From: Actinoplanes sp. DH11
GTDB taxonomy: Bacteria > Actinomycetota > Actinomycetes > Mycobacteriales > Micromonosporaceae
Length of the DNA stretch: 64,000 nucleotides
Reading direction: 5' to 3'
NCBI RefSeq assembly: GCF_020873875.1
Contig: NZ_JAHWGU010000006.1
Span: 265,682-329,681 of the forward strand
The position numbers and the translations under genes are program-made. This document shows positions 62,419 through 64,000 of this stretch, in pieces. Every line of letters starts with the position of its first letter. Position 1 is the stretch's first letter. The notes under the pieces are model-generated. The model worked only from the letters and a program-made list of their open reading frames with translations, was not told the DNA's origin and ran no database searches.

Positions 62419-62871
62419 ATGGCGATTCCCGAACGCGTGCCCATCGTGCACGAGCCCGATTACCGCACCGACACCATCGGGTCCTACGACCAGGGCCAGT
62501 TCTTCGGCTCCGTGACGGCCACCCTGGCGATGGGCGCCGGCGACGACTGGGCGCGGCACAAGCGGTGGTATGCGGTTCTCCACCGCTTCGACCGGGACGG
62601 CGGGCACACCGGCTCGGAGATCTGGTTCGCCGGCACCAGCGAGCAGGAACAGGCGTCGATCGACAGCGCCCGCAAACGTCTCGACGCCTGGCTCGCCGAG
62701 TTGCCGGGGCGCGAGTTCGGCGACATCGCGATCCGGTTGTTCCAGGTCGAGGCGGACGGCGAGGTGTTCGGACTGGTCGACCAGTCGGCCGACTACGACG
62801 CCGACCACGCCGAGTTCCTGCCGGACGAGTTGGGCTTCGACCCGCCGTGGGACGGTGAGTACGACACCTGA
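62419..62871 (+). CDS. Actinobacterial protein of the family annotated HycA
   Basis: A 150-residue protein from ATG 62419, ten bases after the MarR stop. The pattern IPERVPIVHEPDYRTDTIGS, YDQGQFFGSVTATLAMGAGD, DWARHKRWYAVLHRFDRDGG and a C-terminal DELGFDPPWDGEYDT is one I recall in streptomycete proteins labelled formate hydrogenlyase regulatory protein HycA. That label is doubtful, as no hydrogenlyase genes are known there. Cytoplasmic; function unknown. Confidence 0.75.
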   Translation: MAIPERVPIVHEPDYRTDTIGSYDQGQFFGSVTATLAMGAGDDWARHKRWYAVLHRFDRDGGHTGSEIWFAGTSEQEQASIDSARKRLDAWLAELPGREFGDIAIRLFQVEADGEVFGLVDQSADYDADHAEFLPDELGFDPPWDGEYDT

Positions 62872-62922
62872 TCGTCCCTGCCGGTCCGCCTCGGACGTGG
62901 GGCCGGATGCCCCGGCTTGCCG

Positions 62923-63630
62923 TCACGCGTCGTGCCGGTCCACTGCCCGGTCGTGAGTGTCGTGCTGGTCGGCTGTGCGGGCGTGGGCGATTCCGGTCAG
63001 GTCGGCTGTGCGGGCGTGGGCGATTCCGGTCAGGTCGGCTGTGCGGGCGTGGGCGATTCCGGTCAGGTCGGCTGTGCGGGCGTGGGCGATTCCGGTCAGG
63101 TCGGCGAAGCGGTCGCGGGTGATCTCGTGCACCGCCACCGGTTGTGCGACGCCCGGCATCGTCGTGTCGAACGCGTGCGTCAGCCCCAGCTTCGCCATCA
63201 CCCGTGCCGACCGTTCGTTGTCGAGGTGCCGGATGCTGATGATCCGGTCCAGGCCGCGATCGACGAAGCCGAACCGCAGCGCCGCCCGGGCCGCCTCGGT
63301 CGCGTAGCCCTGCCCCCACACCGCCCGGTCCAGCCGCCAGCCGATCTCCACCGCGGGCAGGACCTGCGGCAGGAAGTCCGGCACCGACAAACCCGCCCAC
63401 CCGACGAGCGTGCCGGTCGCCCGGACCTCGACGGCGAACAGCCCGAACCCGTGCTCCGCCCACGTCGCCGTCATCCGGCGCAGGCCCTCCGCGCTCTGCC
63501 GGCGGTCCCGCACCGAGCCGTCCGCGATGTACCGCATCACCTCCGGATCCGCGTTGATGGCCGCCAGCACGTCCAGGTCGTCGTCCCGCCACCCGCGCAG
63601 CACCAGCCGCTCGGTCGTCAAAGTAGTCAC
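62923..63630 (-). CDS. GNAT acetyltransferase (RimJ/RimL-like) with a C-terminal repeat tail
   Basis: About 235 residues from GTG 63630 (VTTLTTERLVLRGWRDDDLD); a longer frame to 63753 is less likely. Acetyltransferase features: LDVLAAINADPEVMRYIADG, AVEIGWRLDRAVWGQGYATE and RIISIRHLDNERSARVMAKL GLTHAF-type stretch. The enzyme core ends near residue 175. The tail is four copies of an 11-residue unit (DLTGIAHARTA) followed by a His/Asp-rich end. The substrate is unknown; the tail is unusual for this family. Confidence 0.85.
   Translation of the reverse strand: MTTLTTERLVLRGWRDDDLDVLAAINADPEVMRYIADGSVRDRRQSAEGLRRMTATWAEHGFGLFAVEVRATGTLVGWAGLSVPDFLPQVLPAVEIGWRLDRAVWGQGYATEAARAALRFGFVDRGLDRIISIRHLDNERSARVMAKLGLTHAFDTTMPGVAQPVAVHEITRDRFADLTGIAHARTADLTGIAHARTADLTGIAHARTADLTGIAHARTADQHDTHDRAVDRHDA
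62968..63099. repeat. 33-bp in-frame tandem repeat (4 identical units)
   Basis: The unit beginning GTCGGCTGTGCGGGCGTGGG starts at 62968, 63001, 63034 and 63067 without a single difference. It encodes DLTGIAHARTA on the minus strand. Identity at synonymous sites points to recent expansion. Confidence 0.95.
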
Positions 63631-63812
63631 CGGATCATTCTGGGGGCGCGCCGATCCGGCGGCTGCCCCTGTGCTGTCGTCGAGCAGCAAGTGCGAGGCC
63701 CTTCCGTCAGTTTGTGCTGGTGAAGGATCGGGGGCGTCCGGCTCCAGCACCACGATCGCCTGCGGGTCATGGGCCGCCGCGAGCAGGTGCTGCGGTGGGT
63801 CCGCGCGGCGAT

Positions 63813-63877
63813 GTTGATCTGCTAGCGGTGCGAAATCGCGGTTTTGACCCCTTGATCACAGCGATTTCGTAGCGCTA
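63813..63877 (+). repeat. 75-bp palindromic repeat, copy 4, cut by an IS630-family element
   Basis: The first 65 bases match the other copies (GTTGATCTGCTAGCGGTGC to GCGCTA). The expected last ten (GCAGATCAAC) are replaced by the end of an IS630-type element that starts right after a TA, the target dinucleotide of that family. The ~180 bp between the GNAT start and this copy hold nothing that I recognise. Confidence 0.88.
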
Positions 63878-64000
63878 GTGTCCTGCGCCACAAATTCGCC
63901 TGATAAGTGGTGTAGCGTGGTGAGATGCCAAGGACTGGGCGCCCTGTCGCACCGTTGACGCTGTCAGACGAGGAACGCGCGACGTTGCTGCGCTGGGCCC
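63878..64000 (+). mobile_element. Left end of an IS630-family insertion sequence
   Basis: The element begins GTGTCCTGCGCCACAAATTC, immediately after a TA, and contains the start of its transposase gene 47 bp inside. Its right end is outside the window. Confidence 0.8.
63925..64000 (+). CDS. IS630-family transposase, N-terminal fragment
   Basis: Only 25 residues are in the window (MPRTGRPVAPLTLSDEERAT, then LLRWA), running off the right edge. This opening, with a Pro-Arg-Thr-Gly-Arg-Pro basic stretch and a D-E-E-R helix start, is typical of IS630-family transposases in actinomycetes (winged-helix N-terminus, later DDE domain). Start at ATG 63925, preceded by GTGGTGAG. Confidence 0.8.
   Translation, partial: MPRTGRPVAPLTLSDEERATLLRWA

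Overview
The window comes from a very high-GC actinomycete chromosome: nearly every gene has a G/C third codon position, GTG starts are common, and 4-bp ATGA/GTGA gene overlaps are frequent. The gene content (GH10 xylanase, GH81 glucanase and GH19 chitinase with carbohydrate-binding modules, a CebR-type operator, a Pls/PosA-type peptide synthetase, many TetR/MarR/ArsR/LuxR regulators) fits a filamentous soil actinomycete, plausibly Micromonosporaceae such as Actinoplanes. The genus is an inference from gene content, not proven here.

Layout. 0-10.7 kb: the end of an unknown protein, then two separate NarL/LuxR-type two-component systems, each beside a DUF418-type membrane protein, with a flavin-binding protein, a PaaX-like repressor, a GNAT enzyme and a hydrolase between them. 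10.7-16 kb: a secreted GH10 xylanase behind a CebR-like box, then an unusual one-piece sigma factor with a putative membrane anchor and an AbfB-type sugar-binding domain, a secreted protein and a PAP2 phosphatase. 16-26.5 kb: a large unknown repeat-rich protein, a GNAT enzyme, two membrane proteins, then a Pls/PosA-type synthetase translationally coupled to an M1 metallopeptidase. 26.6-37.5 kb: secreted GH81 glucanase and GH19 chitinase, several small stress/NTF2-like genes and many tandem repeats. 37.5-46.3 kb: a broken EAL gene, an erythromycin-esterase-like and an Imm-5-like gene sharing a leader, then a TetR-controlled flavin-monooxygenase/exporter/flavin-reductase group with four operator-like sites. 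46.4-52 kb: an MFS exporter with its ArsR regulator, a SpoIIE-type phosphatase, a CadD-like exporter and an envelope operon (holin-like, DUF3618, small anchored protein). 52-64 kb: small enzymes, a methionine-degradation cluster matching mdeR-mdeA-mdeB, AraC and MarR regulators, and an IS630-family element running off the right end.

Three things stand out. (1) A 75-bp near-palindrome occurs four times between genes (26.6, 32.8, 46.3, 63.8 kb), always about 75 bp, in both orientations; the fourth copy is cut at a TA by the IS630 element. (2) The sigma factor next to the xylanase combines sigma regions, a zinc-finger-like motif, a transmembrane stretch and an arabinofuranose-binding-type domain in one chain. 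(3) The Pls/PosA synthetase and M1 peptidase form a compact two-gene unit likely to make and handle a cationic homopoly(amino acid). Tandem repeats of 15 to 62 bp are unusually common, several of them in frame inside genes.
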